NCBI RefSeq assembly: GCF_000166055.1
Contig: NC_014664.1
Span: 1,990,001-2,054,000, forward strand
Length of the DNA: 64,000 nucleotides
Direction of reading: 5' to 3'
DNA from: Rhodomicrobium vannielii ATCC 17100
Lineage (GTDB): Bacteria; Pseudomonadota; Alphaproteobacteria; Rhizobiales; Rhodomicrobiaceae
The notes under the pieces were generated by a model. That model made no database searches. It was not told the origin of the DNA and worked only from the letters and a program-made list of their open reading frames with translations. Made by a program: the position numbers and the translations under genes. This document shows positions 62,441-64,000 of the stretch, in pieces (the stretch's first letter is position 1; every line of letters begins with the position of its first letter).

Positions 62441-64000
62441 GCCGCCGCTCCAATCTGTTGATTTGCAGGGCTTTCCATCCGGGATAGCCGCTCGATCCCC
62501 GCTCGCCACGCCTTGCGCAACCGCTCGACCGCCCCACCGTCAAGCCTCAGCTTGCCCTCTTCCCCGTCGATGCTTGCCGTCAACCCAGCAAGATCCTCGA
62601 GAACGTTCCGTACGAAGCCGTCCGGATGAGTGTCGAATGCCGGGACATCGAGGTTCAGCTCAGTCGCCTTGGCCGTGCCTAGCCCTCGGTTCGCTCCGAA
62701 GCCGAGCGCAATCTCGCCGCCGACAAGGTCGGCGAGCGTCAGCAGCAGGAGAGCTATTGCCGCGAGCGCATCGGCCGTGTTGCCTGCCTCACCTCTTCTT
62801 GGAAGTCGCGCGGGATCGATAACGATCTCCAGTTCGTTCCAAGAAAAGTTGCACGGCTCTAGTACGGAGAACAACGCGCCATCAGATGCGCCGCCAAGCC
62901 AGCGGTCGATGGCGACATGCGCGGCCGGGTCGAGATAGGGCTCGCCGGAATCGTTCCACTTCAGTTCGGGAAGGCCTTCGGTCCAGAAGCGCAGATCCGC
63001 GCCGGACGCGCCGCTCAGCATATGCTTCTGGACATCGGGACTTATTTCCGTTGTGGAGAAGCAATCCCCGACGCTGAGGGGCGAGCGCCCGGGAAGCCAG
63101 TGCCGGTTTTCGTTTTCCCCAGAAGCGGATGCATTGGCGGCCCCGAACAGATCTGTAACGATCTGAAACCGGGCGAGTTGCTTGAGAAAGTTCTTCCGGA
63201 GTTCTGGATGCTCGGTCGGATCGAGGAGCGTCGCGATTATTCGTTCGGCCTGCGAACGAAGCGCACCTTTTACCGAAGAGCCTGGCAGCACGAGGCGCAA
63301 CGAGCCGTCCTTCGGGCTCGTCAGCGGGAGCATGTCGACGGCCATGCCATCGACCCCTGACTTCACCATAAGCGGGCCTTCGGGTTTCCACTCGATTTTG
63401 ATCTTGATCAGTGGACGGTCGCGAGCCTGCTCTTCCCAGTCGGCGCAAAGCACCTCGAGCCCGCCGGGTACTCCCTTACCCCGCAGAGCAGCAAGGGCAT
63501 GTTCCTTCCTCCCGAACCTCTGTTCGTTGACTTCAAGTTTTTCAAGCCGGACAGAACCAAGACCTCGACTCACCGATGCCCCCAAAGGCACCGCGCCCTG
63601 CTGAAGCGCGTGGACGAGCGACGCGACTATTTTCGCGTTTTCGGCTTCTCCGGCTGTCTCTTCAAAGACCAAATGGAAGAAAAGCCGGGTTCCGGCGGGC
63701 AAGACCTCGCGGTCGAACTTCACCTTGTCGGCGGCCGTGCCCGTGTAGCGATCAATTCCGACGCCATCGCGAACCTCGGGCGCAAGGGCACCGTCCTCGA
63801 CAATCGCATCCTCGACGATCACGAAACTGGCGCGGTCCGGTTTCGTGCGAGCCTTTTTTTCCTCTTCGCTTTCATTGTCAGGTGCGACTGGAAGCTCCTG
63901 CGATCCCACACCCCACAGGTTCATCCATGTGTCAGGATAGGTCTCCCGGCACCACGCTCGAAGAGGCCCGGCCAGACTGGTGCCCGGCACGTAGAACTTG
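62437..64000 (-). CDS. Double RAMP (Cas7-Cas7) protein, 5' end beyond window
   Basis: About 520 codons are visible; the frame continues through the right edge (KFYVPGTSLAGPLRAWC). Two RAMP modules are present. The first (about 1-165) has PGTSLAGPLR and the loop SRGLGSVRLEKLEV. The second (about 195-470) has LVLPGSSVKGALRSQAERII and EIALGFGANRGLGTAKATEL. A Csm3/Cas7-like pair fused in one chain corresponds to the Cas7-2x subunit of type III-Dv. Asp residues near IVEDAIVEDG and SGVDGMAVDM sit where Cas7 cleavage residues often lie (inference). Its stop overlaps csx19. Confidence 0.88.
   Translation of the reverse strand, partial: KFYVPGTSLAGPLRAWCRETYPDTWMNLWGVGSQELPVAPDNESEEEKKARTKPDRASFVIVEDAIVEDGALAPEVRDGVGIDRYTGTAADKVKFDREVLPAGTRLFFHLVFEETAGEAENAKIVASLVHALQQGAVPLGASVSRGLGSVRLEKLEVNEQRFGRKEHALAALRGKGVPGGLEVLCADWEEQARDRPLIKIKIEWKPEGPLMVKSGVDGMAVDMLPLTSPKDGSLRLVLPGSSVKGALRSQAERIIATLLDPTEHPELRKNFLKQLARFQIVTDLFGAANASASGENENRHWLPGRSPLSVGDCFSTTEISPDVQKHMLSGASGADLRFWTEGLPELKWNDSGEPYLDPAAHVAIDRWLGGASDGALFSVLEPCNFSWNELEIVIDPARLPRRGEAGNTADALAAIALLLLTLADLVGGEIALGFGANRGLGTAKATELNLDVPAFDTHPDGFVRNVLEDLAGLTASIDGEEGKLRLDGGAVERLRKAWRAGIERLSRMESPANQQIGAAA

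Overview
The window is GC-rich DNA from an alphaproteobacterium, most likely of the order Hyphomicrobiales. This is an inference from the gene families, from the TTG/GTG starts with strong Shine-Dalgarno sites, and from an intergenic palindrome (44581-44631) of the AGAGCATGATC type often seen in that group. The genus cannot be named from the sequence alone. About 49 kb of ordinary chromosome is followed, from the tRNA-Glu gene at 49183 to the right edge, by an acquired genomic island that ends in a CRISPR-Cas locus running off the window.

1-8 kb: periplasmic alcohol oxidation. A PQQ alcohol dehydrogenase is followed by a pentapeptide-repeat protein and a PedF-like cytochrome c. A second PedF-like cytochrome, a cytochrome c-Cache fusion and an ExaC-type aldehyde dehydrogenase lie on the other strand. 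The aldehyde dehydrogenase has a sigma-54 promoter and an upstream TGTCCC/GGGACA operator. Three 76-79 bp palindromic elements sit between these genes, one of them a chimera of the other two.

8-24 kb: a UvrD/PcrA helicase, then a cobalamin-economy cluster. It holds metE behind a cobalamin riboswitch, the B12-independent 2-methylcitrate operon (thioesterase-prpD-prpC-prpB), a class III ribonucleotide reductase behind a second cobalamin riboswitch, a short-chain fatty acyl regulator, and a CbiM-type cobalt transporter component behind a third. The reductase appears split: its glycyl-radical segment is encoded by a separate 67-codon gene. The regulator gene and the thioesterase gene share repeated TTTGCGAA operators.

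24-49 kb: housekeeping genes. These are two superoxide dismutases (one Tat-exported, one cytosolic), a Pat-type acyl-CoA ligase/acetyltransferase, a branched-chain amino-acid ABC transporter with a fused LivM-LivG, a porin, glutaryl-CoA dehydrogenase with a metallo-beta-lactamase-fold hydrolase, a lytic transglycosylase, CBS plus cystathionine gamma-lyase, UbiK, YbjN, ProC, a copper chaperone and an AsmA-family protein. A 396-bp piece of the AsmA gene is duplicated just before the tRNA.

49-55 kb: island entry. A tyrosine recombinase reads into tRNA-Glu. It is followed by a frameshifted excisionase-like gene, a ParA/ribbon-helix-helix partition pair with nearby TAGCA/TGCTA palindromes, decayed Phd-VapC, a decayed HTH gene, two tiny divergent genes, a zeta-toxin-like pair whose P-loop is lost, and a truncated Fic gene.

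55-64 kb: type III CRISPR-Cas. The adaptation operon is cas1-cas2-reverse transcriptase-cas6-like, with all junctions overlapping by 4 nt. The Cas6-like protein matches only the C-terminal half of Csb2. A 12-repeat array runs the opposite way, with a C(UUCG)G stem-loop in each repeat, and is closed by a strong bidirectional terminator. The effector operon enters from the right edge: a double-Cas7 protein, Csx19 and a large TIGR03986 RAMP protein. This resembles type III-D, especially the fused-subunit III-Dv form. cas10 is not in the window.
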